Part shown: positions 1-7,357 of the stretch, piece by piece | Layout: each line of letters opens with the position of its first letter | How positions within the stretch are numbered: position 1 is the first letter of the stretch | DNA from: Atopostipes sp964624875 | Lineage (GTDB): Bacteria > Bacillota > Bacilli > Lactobacillales > Carnobacteriaceae_A | Assembly: GCA_964624875.1 (NCBI GenBank) | Contig: CAZUZA010000003.1 | Location: forward strand, 1-64,000 | Direction of reading: 5' to 3' | Length of the DNA stretch: 64,000 nt | Program-made: the position numbers and the translations under genes | Notes under the pieces: model-generated | Database searches by the model: none | Told to the model about the DNA's origin: nothing | Seen by the model: the letters and a program-made list of their open reading frames with translations, nothing else

Positions 1-2
1 CA

Positions 3-386
3 GGTATTGGCGCTATATTACCATTACTAGGTTGGAACTTAGGACAAGGTATGAACTTAGTCGAAGCGCTTAAAGCAGGAGGAGCAGGTTTTGTACTACT
101 CATAATGTTCCTAGTAATTAACCTTTACGTTATTTTCGTAGATAATAAAGTTCTGAAAAATGACGGAATTGTTGGTTTTGCCTTATTGAACGTAGCCGGT
201 GTATCCACATCAACACCAGCTGTTATCGGAGCGTTATACCCAGCACTAGCTGGTTCTTATGTCTCAGCAGCAACTTCACAAGTCTTACTTGTGTGTGTTG
301 TGACTTCAATCCTAACGCCAATTCTGACACAATGGCAGTACAAACGTGTCTACGGAAAATTACCAGTAGATCAAATCGAAGTATAA
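3..386 (+). CDS. kdgT: 2-keto-3-deoxygluconate permease, C-terminal part (5' end outside window)
   Basis: The frame is open from the first bases, so the start lies outside the window; about 127 residues are visible. The hydrophobic sequence with a GWNLGQG turn, alternating membrane spans and a STSTPAVIGALYP segment resembles the C-terminal half of the KdgT family, which imports 2-keto-3-deoxygluconate from pectin or uronate breakdown by proton symport. The internal ATG at 51 is not the real start because homology continues upstream of it. A strong terminator follows 9 bases after the stop. No other uronate genes are visible, so the assignment rests on sequence feel alone. Confidence 0.7.
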   Translation, partial: GIGAILPLLGWNLGQGMNLVEALKAGGAGFVLLIMFLVINLYVIFVDNKVLKNDGIVGFALLNVAGVSTSTPAVIGALYPALAGSYVSAATSQVLLVCVVTSILTPILTQWQYKRVYGKLPVDQIEV

Positions 387-394
387 AATACAAA

Positions 395-425
395 AAATCC
401 GTTCTCACTATGAGGACGGATTTTT
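395..425 (+). terminator. Rho-independent terminator after kdgT
   Basis: A stem of about 12 bp (AATCCGTTCTCA pairing with TGAGGACGGATT, one G-T pair) is followed by a T run. Confidence 0.85.
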
Positions 426-499
426 CATATCTATTAGGAGTGGAATAGCCATGCAAACAAGGTGGAATGACGATATATGTATGCTGGAACGCGTTTTGT

Positions 500-528
500 T
501 TGCGAAATACCTTTGTGTATTTTATGAT
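500..528 (+). promoter_or_regulatory. Candidate sigma-A promoter for the DUF937 gene
   Basis: TTGCGA (500-505), a 17-nt spacer and TATGAT (523-528) lie upstream of the ribosome binding site at about 551. Match to consensus by eye only. Confidence 0.45.
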
Positions 529-565
529 TCAGACGTAAAGAAAATACAGAAAGAGGAGTGGCGAA

Positions 566-1198
566 ATGGCACTATTTAATAATATTGGAAGCTTGATGGG
601 GATGCTTATGCAACCGAATCAAAATCAAGAGAGTAAACAACTAGCAGATCGTGCTGGAGTCGATACATCTGATTTTGCTAAGATTGCTTCAATTGGTTTA
701 CCATTATTACTCCAAGGGATCAATAAGAATAACCAAAGTTCATCTGGTTTAGAGTCGTTTAATCAAGCGTTAACGCAACACCAAACGCGTAATAGCTACG
801 ACAACTTAAATCAGTTTACTCAAAATGTCGATACAGAAGATGGCGATAAGATTGTCGGACATGTATTTAGTGGTCAAAAAGATAGTATAAGTTCTAGCTT
901 AGCAGACCGTTTAGGTGTCAGTCCAGACACTGTAAAACGTACGTTAGCAGTATTAGCACCGATTGCGTTAAAATATTTAGCAGACAAAAAACGTGACAAT
1001 AATTTAGATGCACAAGGTGTTCAACAAGAGACACAAAATATAACACGTGAAGCTGCACAACAAGTTCGATCCATAAATAGAGATGACCAAAAAGATTATG
1101 GTTTATTAGGTGGTTTACTAGGTTTTGGAGATGACAAGAAGCCAAATGAAGAAAAAGATCATGGTCTATTAGGGGATATCATGGACTTTTTCAAATAA
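566..1198 (+). CDS. DUF937 domain protein
   Basis: 210 residues. The N-terminal part (LFNNIGSLMGML, ASIGLPLLLQGI) and the central SLADRLGVSPDTVKRTLAVLAPIALKYL-type helices fit the DUF937/YidB-like family, built of repeated helical units and of unknown biochemical role. The middle (about 60-110) is rich in Q, N and S; the tail is charged and holds two GLLG..GFG/GLLGDIMDFF-like repeats. No signal peptide or membrane span is seen. The start is set by AGAGGAG about 9 bases upstream. It is flanked by terminators on both sides, so it is probably monocistronic. The function is unknown. Confidence 0.8.
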   Translation: MALFNNIGSLMGMLMQPNQNQESKQLADRAGVDTSDFAKIASIGLPLLLQGINKNNQSSSGLESFNQALTQHQTRNSYDNLNQFTQNVDTEDGDKIVGHVFSGQKDSISSSLADRLGVSPDTVKRTLAVLAPIALKYLADKKRDNNLDAQGVQQETQNITREAAQQVRSINRDDQKDYGLLGGLLGFGDDKKPNEEKDHGLLGDIMDFFK

Positions 1199-1210
1199 GT
1201 TTAGAAACGG

Positions 1211-1246
1211 AACTTACTCATTTAACAATGGGTAAGTTTTTTATTT
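1211..1246 (+). terminator. Rho-independent terminator
   Basis: AACTTACTCAT pairs with ATGGGTAAGTT (one G-T pair) and is followed by a long T run. Confidence 0.8.
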
Positions 1247-1364
1247 TTTTATATGGAAAATACGTTAGGTTTTATTTGCAACTTTAAGAAGTGTCAGGAG
1301 TTGTTGTGGGCAACTAAGTTGTAAGTAATGACTTTATTTGTATTTAGTATGAATTGAGATACTC

Positions 1365-1392
1365 CTTACAAAGAGTTAACATATTCTTAACG
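1365..1392 (+). promoter_or_regulatory. PhoP-type direct repeats upstream of the PHP gene
   Basis: CTTACA (1365-1370), TTAACA (1376-1381) and TTAACG (1387-1392) sit in a strict 11-nt period with 5-nt spacers. This matches the Bacillus PhoP box pattern (TT(A/T/C)ACA repeats). The array ends 18 bases before a candidate -35. It resembles the boxes before pstS and pstC in this window, which suggests Pho control of the phosphoesterase-like gene downstream. Confidence 0.5.
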
Positions 1393-1410
1393 AGATGTTA
1401 TTGCAGAACT

Positions 1411-1440
1411 TTGGCATTCATTTCATTCATTCGTTATACT
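1411..1440 (+). promoter_or_regulatory. Candidate promoter for the PHP gene
   Basis: TTGGCA (1411-1416), an 18-nt spacer and TATACT (1435-1440) lie 38 bases upstream of the TTG start at 1479. Confidence 0.5.
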
Positions 1441-1478
1441 TAAGACTGTGAGAAATTTCAATAAATGGAGGAATAAAT

Positions 1479-2267
1479 TTGCGTTACTATGATCAACATT
1501 TACACACGTATTTTTCACCAGATTCTATCGAAGAATTTGAGAATTATTTAAAAAAATCTGACTTACCAGTCGTCACAACGGAGCATCTTGACTATTATAG
1601 CTCATTTCAAAATATGGACGATGTGATTCCAGACTACGAAGGTTATTCTAAAAAAATAAAGGAACTAAACAAGACATATGATAATCGTCTTTTAAAAGGA
1701 ATCGAAGTCGGCTTTACTTATCCAGATCGTCATAAAATTGAAGAATTTATGACTGGTAAAGCATTTGATATTGTCCTATTAAGTATTCATCATAATGGGG
1801 AACATGGTTTCATGCACTTGAATCATGACATCAAAGAAATAAATGAACATTTAGAAGAATACTTTAGCTTAATGTTGCAAGGTATTCAGCATACACCCTA
1901 TGCCAATGTGCTAGCTCATTTTGATTTTGGACTAAGAGGGTACGATAATGTGACAGTAGAAGAATTATCCCGATTCGAAGGAATCTTAACGAAAATCCTA
2001 AAAGCAATGATGGCAAATAACCAAGCATTAGAATTAAATACTAGAAGTATGTTCCGTTTTGGCAATGCCCATTTATATGACTATGTGATTGAACTTTATC
2101 GTAATTTAGGTGGCGAGATGTTTACCGTAAGTTCAGATGCACACGTCGCAGAAGATTATGAACTGCACTTTAAAGAAGCTTTTGAAATGCTGAAAAAACA
2201 TGGTGTGGAAAAATTAGTTGTGTTTCAAAATAGAGAACCACATTTTGTAGATATGCCAACTGTGTAA
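1479..2267 (+). CDS. PHP-domain phosphoesterase, histidinol-phosphatase (HisJ)-like
   Basis: 262 residues, close to the usual length of HisK/HisJ-type PHP phosphatases. Metal-ligand motifs of the PHP fold are present in order: DQHLHTY (His7, His9), TTEHLDYY, KGIEVGF, SIHHNGEH, LAHFDFG and SSDAHV. It is predicted to be a cytoplasmic hydrolase of a phosphate monoester. No his genes are nearby, so the substrate need not be histidinol phosphate. The start is TTG, chosen because GGAGGA lies about 8 bases before it and no ATG fits. Upstream PhoP-type repeats suggest induction by phosphate starvation, which would suit a phosphate-scavenging role. The family is fairly sure; the substrate is unknown. 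Confidence 0.8.
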   Translation: MRYYDQHLHTYFSPDSIEEFENYLKKSDLPVVTTEHLDYYSSFQNMDDVIPDYEGYSKKIKELNKTYDNRLLKGIEVGFTYPDRHKIEEFMTGKAFDIVLLSIHHNGEHGFMHLNHDIKEINEHLEEYFSLMLQGIQHTPYANVLAHFDFGLRGYDNVTVEELSRFEGILTKILKAMMANNQALELNTRSMFRFGNAHLYDYVIELYRNLGGEMFTVSSDAHVAEDYELHFKEAFEMLKKHGVEKLVVFQNREPHFVDMPTV

Positions 2268-2293
2268 GCCAATACCATCTAAAAAACCTCAAT

Positions 2294-2330
2294 AATACAC
2301 ATGGAAAATCCCCATGTGTATTTTGTTTTG
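2294..2330 (+). terminator. Rho-independent terminator after the PHP gene
   Basis: Perfect 11-bp stem AATACACATGG/CCATGTGTATT with a TTTTGTTTT tail. Confidence 0.85.
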
Positions 2331-2446
2331 TGCGAATTCAAAATGTATTGGCGCCAAGATGAAGATAAAAAACATTCGTTCTTATTATGGATTAATGGTA
2401 ATATGATAGATGAAAAAAGAATTTAAATGATTAAAGGAGAATGACT

Positions 2447-3277
2447 TTGCGATTTATCTCATGGAATATTGATTCATTAAATGCCGCTTTAACAAGTGAC
2501 TCGAACCGAGCAGTTATGACGCGAGAAGTATTACATACAATTAAAGAGCAGAATCCAGACGTAGTGGCTATTCAAGAAACAAAATTACCAAGAACAGGTC
2601 CTACAAAAAAACATATGAGTATCCTCAATGAAGAAATGCCAGGTTATGAAATTGTATGGAATCTTTCAAAAGAACCTGCTCGAAAAAGTTATGCAGGGAC
2701 AATGTTTCTATATAAAAATAATTTAGAGCCTGAAGTGACTTATCCAGAAATTGGTGCACCCGATACAATGGATGCCGAAGGACGAATCATTACGCTAGAA
2801 TTTGAAGAGTTTTATCTAACACAAGTGTATACACCAAATGCAGGTAGTAAATTAGTGCGTTTAGCTGAAAGACAAATCTGGGATGAGAAGTATCGTGAAT
2901 ATGTCCAGACATTAGACGAGAAGAAAGTCGTAATTGCTACAGGAGATTTTAACGTTGCCCATCATGAAATTGACTTAGCGAATCCAGATAGAAACCATTT
3001 TTCAGCAGGCTTCACCGATGAAGAGCGTGCAGGGTTCACAAAGTTACTAGATGCTGGCTTCACAGATACATTCCGTTATATTCATGGCGATGTTGAAGGA
3101 GTTTACAGTTGGTGGAATCAACGAGCAGTTACAAGTAAAGTAAATAATTCTGGCTGGAGAATTGACTACTTCTTAATTAGCGATCGTGCAGCCAATAAAG
3201 TTTTAAAATCTGAAATGATAGACTCTGGTCCTAGACAAGATCATACTCCTTTACTACTTGAGATTGACTGGACATAA
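2447..3277 (+). CDS. exoA: Exodeoxyribonuclease III / AP endonuclease
   Basis: Mg-dependent DNA repair nuclease that cuts at abasic sites and removes 3'-blocking groups. The endonuclease/exonuclease/phosphatase fold is complete: SWNID, AIQETKLP (Glu ligand), YTPNAG, GDFNVAHHEID, RNHFSAGF, YSWW, GWRIDYFL and a terminal DHTPLLLE (Asp-His pair). I chose the TTG at 2447 rather than the ATG at 2441: AAGGAG ends 1 base before the ATG but 7 bases before the TTG. The TTG start also gives the family-typical MRFISWNIDSLN beginning. It is single-gene, between a terminator and the next gene with its own leader. 276 residues, full length. Confidence 0.93.
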   Translation: MRFISWNIDSLNAALTSDSNRAVMTREVLHTIKEQNPDVVAIQETKLPRTGPTKKHMSILNEEMPGYEIVWNLSKEPARKSYAGTMFLYKNNLEPEVTYPEIGAPDTMDAEGRIITLEFEEFYLTQVYTPNAGSKLVRLAERQIWDEKYREYVQTLDEKKVVIATGDFNVAHHEIDLANPDRNHFSAGFTDEERAGFTKLLDAGFTDTFRYIHGDVEGVYSWWNQRAVTSKVNNSGWRIDYFLISDRAANKVLKSEMIDSGPRQDHTPLLLEIDWT

Positions 3278-3327
3278 GTGTCTTAATACAGTAAATAAAG
3301 TTTTGAAAAATATATTTGGGAGAATTG

Positions 3328-3346
3328 TTTAACGTGATTCGTTAAA
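3328..3346. repeat. Perfect inverted repeat, possible operator
   Basis: TTTAACG, 5-nt loop, CGTTAAA, lying 22 bases before AGGAGG of the ANT(6)-like gene. No T run follows, so an operator is more likely than a terminator. Confidence 0.4.
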
Positions 3347-3381
3347 TAAAGTGGATGAAAATCCGTTTGGGAGGAATTGAA

Positions 3382-4242
3382 TTGAGAACAGAAGAAGAAG
3401 TGCTGAATTTGGTCCTTAATTTTGCCAATAAAGATGAGCGTATCCGTGTCGTTGGAATGGAAGGATCTAGAATAAATGCCAACGTCAAAAAAGATATGTT
3501 CCAAGACTATGATATTACATATATCGTAACGGACATGGAAGCTTTCACAAAAGAAGAGGAATGGCTTGATGTCTTTGGGAATCGCATTTTTATGCAAAAA
3601 CCCGAAGCAATGCAGTTGTTTTATCCACAATTTGGGAATTGGTTTTCTTATTTAATGCTCTTTGATGATGGCGTAAAAATTGATTTAACCATCGTTCCTA
3701 TTGAAGAACTTGATTTATATTTAACAAGTGATAGTTTAATACAAGTGCTCTTAGATAAAGATCAGTTGGTGATTAATCCACCTCTACAGAATGAAGAGTA
3801 TCATTATGTAACTCGACCAAGCTATGTCGAATTTGATGATTGTTGTAATGAGTTTTGGTGGGTTTCAACTTATGTCGTTAAAGGTATTTGTCGTGAGCAA
3901 TTTATTAATGCTGCAGGCTTTATTCATCGTATTCTACGACGTGAATTGTTGCGTATGTTGTCGTGGAAAATTAGTGTTGAAGCAGGTTCACCGGTCAATT
4001 TAGGCTTCCATTATAGGTATTTAGAAGAACACGTAAGCCCAGAGATATGGAATCGCCTTGTGGCTACTTATAATTTAGAAAATTACGATAAACTATGGAA
4101 TTCATTATTTGAGTGCCAGCAGCTCTTTAGAGAAGTTTCAAAAGAAGTAGCGGATGAACTTGGATTTGTTTATCCAGATTACGACGAAAACATTACGGCG
4201 TATATTAAAGATATTTACGAAACGCAAGTAGAGCAATTATAA
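3382..4242 (+). CDS. Aminoglycoside 6-adenylyltransferase-like nucleotidyltransferase
   Basis: 286 residues, the length of ANT(6)/AadE streptomycin adenylyltransferases, which add AMP to the 6-hydroxyl of streptomycin. The nucleotidyltransferase signature is intact: GSR at 28-30, FQDYDITY with Asp42 and Asp44, and the third acidic residue in VKIDLTIVP. I chose the TTG at 3382, since GGGAGGA ends 6 bases before it and it gives the family-typical MRTEEEV beginning. An ATG at 3355 lacks a ribosome site. No mobile element is adjacent, so this may be a chromosomal homologue rather than an acquired resistance gene. Actual drug activity cannot be read from the sequence. Confidence 0.85.
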   Translation: MRTEEEVLNLVLNFANKDERIRVVGMEGSRINANVKKDMFQDYDITYIVTDMEAFTKEEEWLDVFGNRIFMQKPEAMQLFYPQFGNWFSYLMLFDDGVKIDLTIVPIEELDLYLTSDSLIQVLLDKDQLVINPPLQNEEYHYVTRPSYVEFDDCCNEFWWVSTYVVKGICREQFINAAGFIHRILRRELLRMLSWKISVEAGSPVNLGFHYRYLEEHVSPEIWNRLVATYNLENYDKLWNSLFECQQLFREVSKEVADELGFVYPDYDENITAYIKDIYETQVEQL

Positions 4243-4266
4243 ACGTCATAGAGAAAGAGGGCTTTT

Positions 4267-4617
4267 ATGTTATTTATTTGTTACTCAAATTGTTCGACGT
4301 GCAAGGGCATTGAAAAATCGATGCTGGAAAAGGGTTTATCTTTTGAAAAAAGAGATATTAAAGAAAATAATCCAACGGTAGCTGAAATTGAAAAATGGCA
4401 TGCAGCTTCTAATTTAGAACTGAAAAAGTTTTTTAATACGAGTGGACTTGTTTATCGAGAATTAAATTTAAAAGATACGTTAGCAGATATGTCTGAAGAA
4501 GAACAATATCAATTATTAAGTACGAATGGTATGCTGGTTAAGCGACCAATTTTGATATTCGATTCAGAAGAAGTATTGGTTGGTCCTATGGTGAAAAACT
4601 ATCTAGCGACCTTGTAG
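4267..4617 (+). CDS. ArsC/Spx-family thioredoxin-fold protein
   Basis: 116 residues, matching the ArsC-like family (YffB/Spx/YusI group) with a thioredoxin-type fold. It has a CSTC motif (Cys9, Cys12) preceded by Cys5, and the later RPIL segment typical of the family. The family includes glutaredoxin-dependent arsenate reductases and the regulator Spx. Without arsenic genes around, neither role can be assigned. It lies 24 bases after the ANT(6)-like gene on the same strand and is followed 13 bases later by a YwbE-like gene, so the three may be cotranscribed. No terminator separates them. Confidence 0.8.
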   Translation: MLFICYSNCSTCKGIEKSMLEKGLSFEKRDIKENNPTVAEIEKWHAASNLELKKFFNTSGLVYRELNLKDTLADMSEEEQYQLLSTNGMLVKRPILIFDSEEVLVGPMVKNYLATL

Positions 4618-4630
4618 AAAAGAGGACAAA

Positions 4631-4825
4631 ATGGACGGAAATAAAAGAGGAAACATAAAAATAGGCCAGACGGTTGAAGTGGTTCAAAAGAAAGATCAAC
4701 GATCAGGTGCGTTAACTGAAGGTATTATCACAAGAATCTTAACCAATTCACCAACGCATCCACATGGCATTAAAGTCATGCTTGAAGGTGGCATTGTTGG
4801 CCGAATAAAAAATATTATAGAATAA
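4631..4825 (+). CDS. ywbE: YwbE family small protein
   Basis: 64 residues. The sequence GQTVEVVQKKDQRSG followed by GIITRILTNSPTHPHGIKV-type residues and a VGRIKNI end is characteristic of the conserved YwbE family, whose function is unknown. It is small, basic and probably cytoplasmic, with a beta-rich KOW/SH3-like look. It follows the ArsC-like gene by 13 bases with AGAGGACAA as ribosome site, and a terminator comes directly after it. I consider the family assignment firm and the role open. Confidence 0.88.
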   Translation: MDGNKRGNIKIGQTVEVVQKKDQRSGALTEGIITRILTNSPTHPHGIKVMLEGGIVGRIKNIIE

Positions 4826-4830
4826 ACAAA

Positions 4831-4862
4831 AGCGACTCCTTCAAAAGGGGTCGCTATTGTTA
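4831..4862. terminator. Bidirectional terminator between convergent genes
   Basis: AGCGACTCC pairs with GGGGTCGCT (one G-T pair). T-rich tails follow on both strands, serving ywbE and the minus-strand gene at 4907. Confidence 0.75.
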
Positions 4863-4906
4863 TTGGTCTGAAGGCAGCTTGAGAGTCAACAAATTAGAAA
4901 GTTGTC

Positions 4907-5425
4907 TTATAAAAAATGTTTTTCAACAGCTTTTTTGAAATCATCTAGCTCGATTTTTTCAATAAAAGCATCTTCTGCTACAAAGACAGTAGGAATACGT
5001 TCTACTCCAACAGCTTTCACTTCTTTTGTCACGTCATGCGCTTGCTGACGATTTGCATCTTGCAATTTTAAACCGAGTTCTTTAGCGACATGTGGAATAT
5101 CCGATAATCGTTTCATACCCCAATCATCTTGTGTTTCAAATAAGTTTTCAATGACTTCATAAGTTTCATCAGGCGTTGTATAATCTAAATACTGATTCAT
5201 AACATTTCCTAATTCCAGATAAATCGTTTGCTTATCAAAATGTTTCAAGATTCGTTGGACCGTCCCGTTTTTAACATATTCATTTAAAAACGGCGCCACA
5301 TATTCTTCGTAGTTTCTAGAATCCGGACAGCGTAAGTTAATATACTCCACAATCTTTAAGGGCGCATCATCTGAACCGATTTTAAGACTATGGTCTAGTG
5401 TCATTTCTGCGAAATTGAATTCCAT
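4907..5425 (-). CDS. DsbA-family thioredoxin-like protein with a CPDS active site
   Basis: 172 residues, starting at ATG 5425 with AAGGTGA upstream. The thioredoxin-type layout is visible: an initial strand (LKIVEYINLRCPDS), a long helical insertion and a cis-proline segment (VERIPTVFV) followed by a C-terminal helix. The expected CxxC is CPDS (Cys33, Ser36), so only one redox cysteine remains. That suits disulfide reduction, isomerisation or glutathione-like chemistry rather than classical dithiol oxidation. No signal peptide is present, so it is cytoplasmic. It is divergent from the AAC(3)-like gene, with 110 bases shared between them. Confidence 0.75.
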   Translation of the reverse strand: MEFNFAEMTLDHSLKIGSDDAPLKIVEYINLRCPDSRNYEEYVAPFLNEYVKNGTVQRILKHFDKQTIYLELGNVMNQYLDYTTPDETYEVIENLFETQDDWGMKRLSDIPHVAKELGLKLQDANRQQAHDVTKEVKAVGVERIPTVFVAEDAFIEKIELDDFKKAVEKHFL

Positions 5426-5535
5426 AAAATCACCTTTCTACTTCTTCATTTCTTATAGTATACTTGAATTATTCTAAAATTATAAATTATAGCATTCTAT
5501 AAAATAAGGCTTATTAAAGATTAAGGGATGAGTAG

Positions 5536-6336
5536 ATGGAGAACGCAGAAAAAAATTCTAGAAAATTACAGACGATACCAAGCCTTCAAAAAGATTTATC
5601 TGAACTCGGCGTCAAAGAGAATGCTGTTATTTTAGTGCATTCTTCGTTATCAAAAATTGGCTGGGTGAATGGAGGAGCAGTGGGCTTAATCGATGCCTTA
5701 ATCAACACCGTCACAGCCAGTGGTACAATCGTGATGCCAACCCAAAGCGCCGATTGGAGTGAGCCAAGTCATTGGCAAGCTCCTCCAGTGCCAGAAGAGT
5801 GGTGGACAGAAATTAGAGCAACCATGCCTCCTTATAATAGCGTACATACCCCGACTCGAGGAATGGGTGTCATTCCGGAAGTTTTTCGCAAGTATGAAGG
5901 CGTACAAAGGAGTGCACATCCAGCCGTGTCATTTGCAGCATATGGTAAATACCAAGATGAGATCCTAAATGATCAGAGTCTGGATTTTGGCCTCGGAGAA
6001 CAGTCACCTTTAGCGAGACTATACGATTTAGATGCACAAATTTTATTCGTAGGCACGACTTATGAAACCAATACCGCTTTTCATTTAGGCGAAATGAGAG
6101 CAAAGACCGGGAAAGTGATTATAGAAGGTGCGCGTATTTTAGAAGACGGGCAATCGGTTTGGAAAGAATATGAAACAATCGATTTTGAAGATGGTAACTT
6201 TGAACAAATGGGCGTACAATTTGAAAAAGAATTTCTGGTTCGTCAAGATCAGATAGGACAAGCCAATAGCAAACTGTTTTCACTTCGCGATGCGGTTGAT
6301 TTTGCAAAAGCTTATTATGAAAATCAGGATACATGA
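5536..6336 (+). CDS. Aminoglycoside N(3)-acetyltransferase family protein
   Basis: 266 residues, the usual length of the AAC(3)/YokD family, which transfers acetyl from acetyl-CoA to the 3-amino group of aminoglycosides or to unknown amines. Family signatures are VHSSLSKIGWVNGG near residue 35, VMPTQSADWS, a PTRGMGVIPE segment, RSAHPAVSFAAYG and LFVGTTYETNTAFHLGE. The ATG at 5536 is preceded by a GGGATGAG ribosome site. Many chromosomal Firmicute members do not confer resistance, so drug modification is only a possibility. It is the second aminoglycoside-enzyme homologue within 3 kb, but lies in a separate transcription unit from the ANT(6)-like gene. Confidence 0.85.
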   Translation: MENAEKNSRKLQTIPSLQKDLSELGVKENAVILVHSSLSKIGWVNGGAVGLIDALINTVTASGTIVMPTQSADWSEPSHWQAPPVPEEWWTEIRATMPPYNSVHTPTRGMGVIPEVFRKYEGVQRSAHPAVSFAAYGKYQDEILNDQSLDFGLGEQSPLARLYDLDAQILFVGTTYETNTAFHLGEMRAKTGKVIIEGARILEDGQSVWKEYETIDFEDGNFEQMGVQFEKEFLVRQDQIGQANSKLFSLRDAVDFAKAYYENQDT

Positions 6337-6394
6337 AATAAAGAAAGATTCACGTTACAATAACTTTTGAGCTTTAATTAAGGATGTGAATGAA

Positions 6395-6556
6395 TTGACA
6401 GATAAAAATGTAACGGAAATGAAACTAAAAGAGAATAATTTTATGACGTTAGAACCTTTAGGCTTATCGGACGGTTTTGTGTGTGATGTAGAGACGGGAA
6501 TTTGTGGTCCAGCAGACAAAATGGAAATGAAGAAAGAACAAAAAGAGGAGAAATAA
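6395..6556 (+). CDS. Small uncharacterised protein coupled to the DsbA-like gene
   Basis: A 53-residue frame with a TTG start at 6395, preceded by AAGGA at a spacing of 10. It ends 1 base before the ATG of the DsbA/FrnE-like gene, and its last codons (AAAGAGGAGAAA) form that gene's ribosome site, a classic translational-coupling layout. The product has a hydrophilic N-terminus, a conserved-looking core TLEPLGLSDGFVCDVETGIC with two cysteines (30 and 37) six residues apart, GPADK, and a lysine/glutamate tail. I do not recognise a named family. The paired cysteines next to a dithiol oxidoreductase suggest a redox partner or metal ligand, which is inference. An upstream in-frame GTG at 6386 is too close to the ribosome site. 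Confidence 0.6.
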   Translation: MTDKNVTEMKLKENNFMTLEPLGLSDGFVCDVETGICGPADKMEMKKEQKEEK

Positions 6557-6557
6557 A

Positions 6558-7217
6558 ATGCAAATAACAATTTGGTCAGATTTTGTGTGTCCCTTCTGTT
6601 TTATAGGTGCGAAACATTTAGAAAAAGCACTAGAAACATTTGAGCATGCAGATGAAGTAGAAATTGAATACAAAAGTTACCAATTAGAACCAGGTGCTAA
6701 ATACACACCAGGTCAAACGTATCAAGAAGCAATGATGGAACGAAAAGGGATTAGTGCAGCTCAGGTGGATCAAATGACGAGCCAAGTTTCAGAAATGGCT
6801 GTGAATGCTGGATTGAACTATAACTTTGACGATATGAAATTAACAGATACTTTCCCAGCTCATCGTGTTTTTCAATATGCGAAAGAAGAGGGGAAAGGCA
6901 TTGAATTTTTCAACAAACTATACGAAGCCTTTTTCTTAAATGGTGAATTAATTAGTGATGACGCTGTATTATCTCGTATCGGTTCAGAAATTGATTTAGA
7001 TGCGAGTCGTGTGGATGAAATTTTAGCGGATGAAAAAATTTATGACAAAGAAGTTGTAAATGATATATTTGAAGCCCAACAAGTCGGTGTCCAGGGCGTC
7101 CCATTCTTCGTCTTTAACAACAAATATGGTGTGTCTGGTGCGCAACCAGTCGAAACCTTTGAACAAGTCTTAACGCAGGTTTATGACGAATTTGCAGGGA
7201 ATGCGGAAGCAGAATAA
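6558..7217 (+). CDS. DsbA family oxidoreductase, FrnE-like
   Basis: 219 residues. It begins IWSDFVCPFCFIGAKHLEKAL, placing the CPFC dithiol at residues 11-14, followed by a helical insertion (AHRVFQYAKEEG) and the cis-proline region GVQGVPFFVFNNKYGVSGAQP near 180. This is the layout of the FrnE/2-hydroxychromene isomerase-like branch of DsbA proteins, which act in the cytoplasm on thiol-disulfide exchange. No signal peptide is present. It follows the 53-residue frame with one base between, using AGAGGAGA as ribosome site, and a terminator follows. Confidence 0.88.
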   Translation: MQITIWSDFVCPFCFIGAKHLEKALETFEHADEVEIEYKSYQLEPGAKYTPGQTYQEAMMERKGISAAQVDQMTSQVSEMAVNAGLNYNFDDMKLTDTFPAHRVFQYAKEEGKGIEFFNKLYEAFFLNGELISDDAVLSRIGSEIDLDASRVDEILADEKIYDKEVVNDIFEAQQVGVQGVPFFVFNNKYGVSGAQPVETFEQVLTQVYDEFAGNAEAE

Positions 7218-7223
7218 CCTTAA

Positions 7224-7259
7224 GGCTCTCTTTTTCTAGATGAAGAAGAGAGCTTTTTT
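7224..7259 (+). terminator. Rho-independent terminator
   Basis: GCTCTCTT and AAGAGAGC form the stem, followed by a run of six T. Confidence 0.8.
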
Positions 7260-7318
7260 GAAATTGATAATCCATTTTGAATTGAGAGCGAAAATTGTGC
7301 AAATAAATAGGATTCAAA

Positions 7319-7344
7319 CTTTATAAAAGATATACTTTATAAAA
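7319..7344. repeat. Direct repeat flanking a TATACT box
   Basis: CTTTATAAAA occurs at 7319-7328 and 7335-7344 (16-nt period). A candidate -10, TATACT (7331-7336), spans the gap and the second copy's edge. It could be an operator for the aldo/keto reductase gene at 7358. Confidence 0.4.
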
Positions 7345-7357
7345 AGGGGGAATAAAC

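Noticed and set aside
451..579. 42-codon ATG frame with AGGAG upstream, overlapping the DUF937 start
   Set aside because: It lies directly behind a strong terminator and spans the likely DUF937 promoter, and its product resembles nothing I know; more likely chance.
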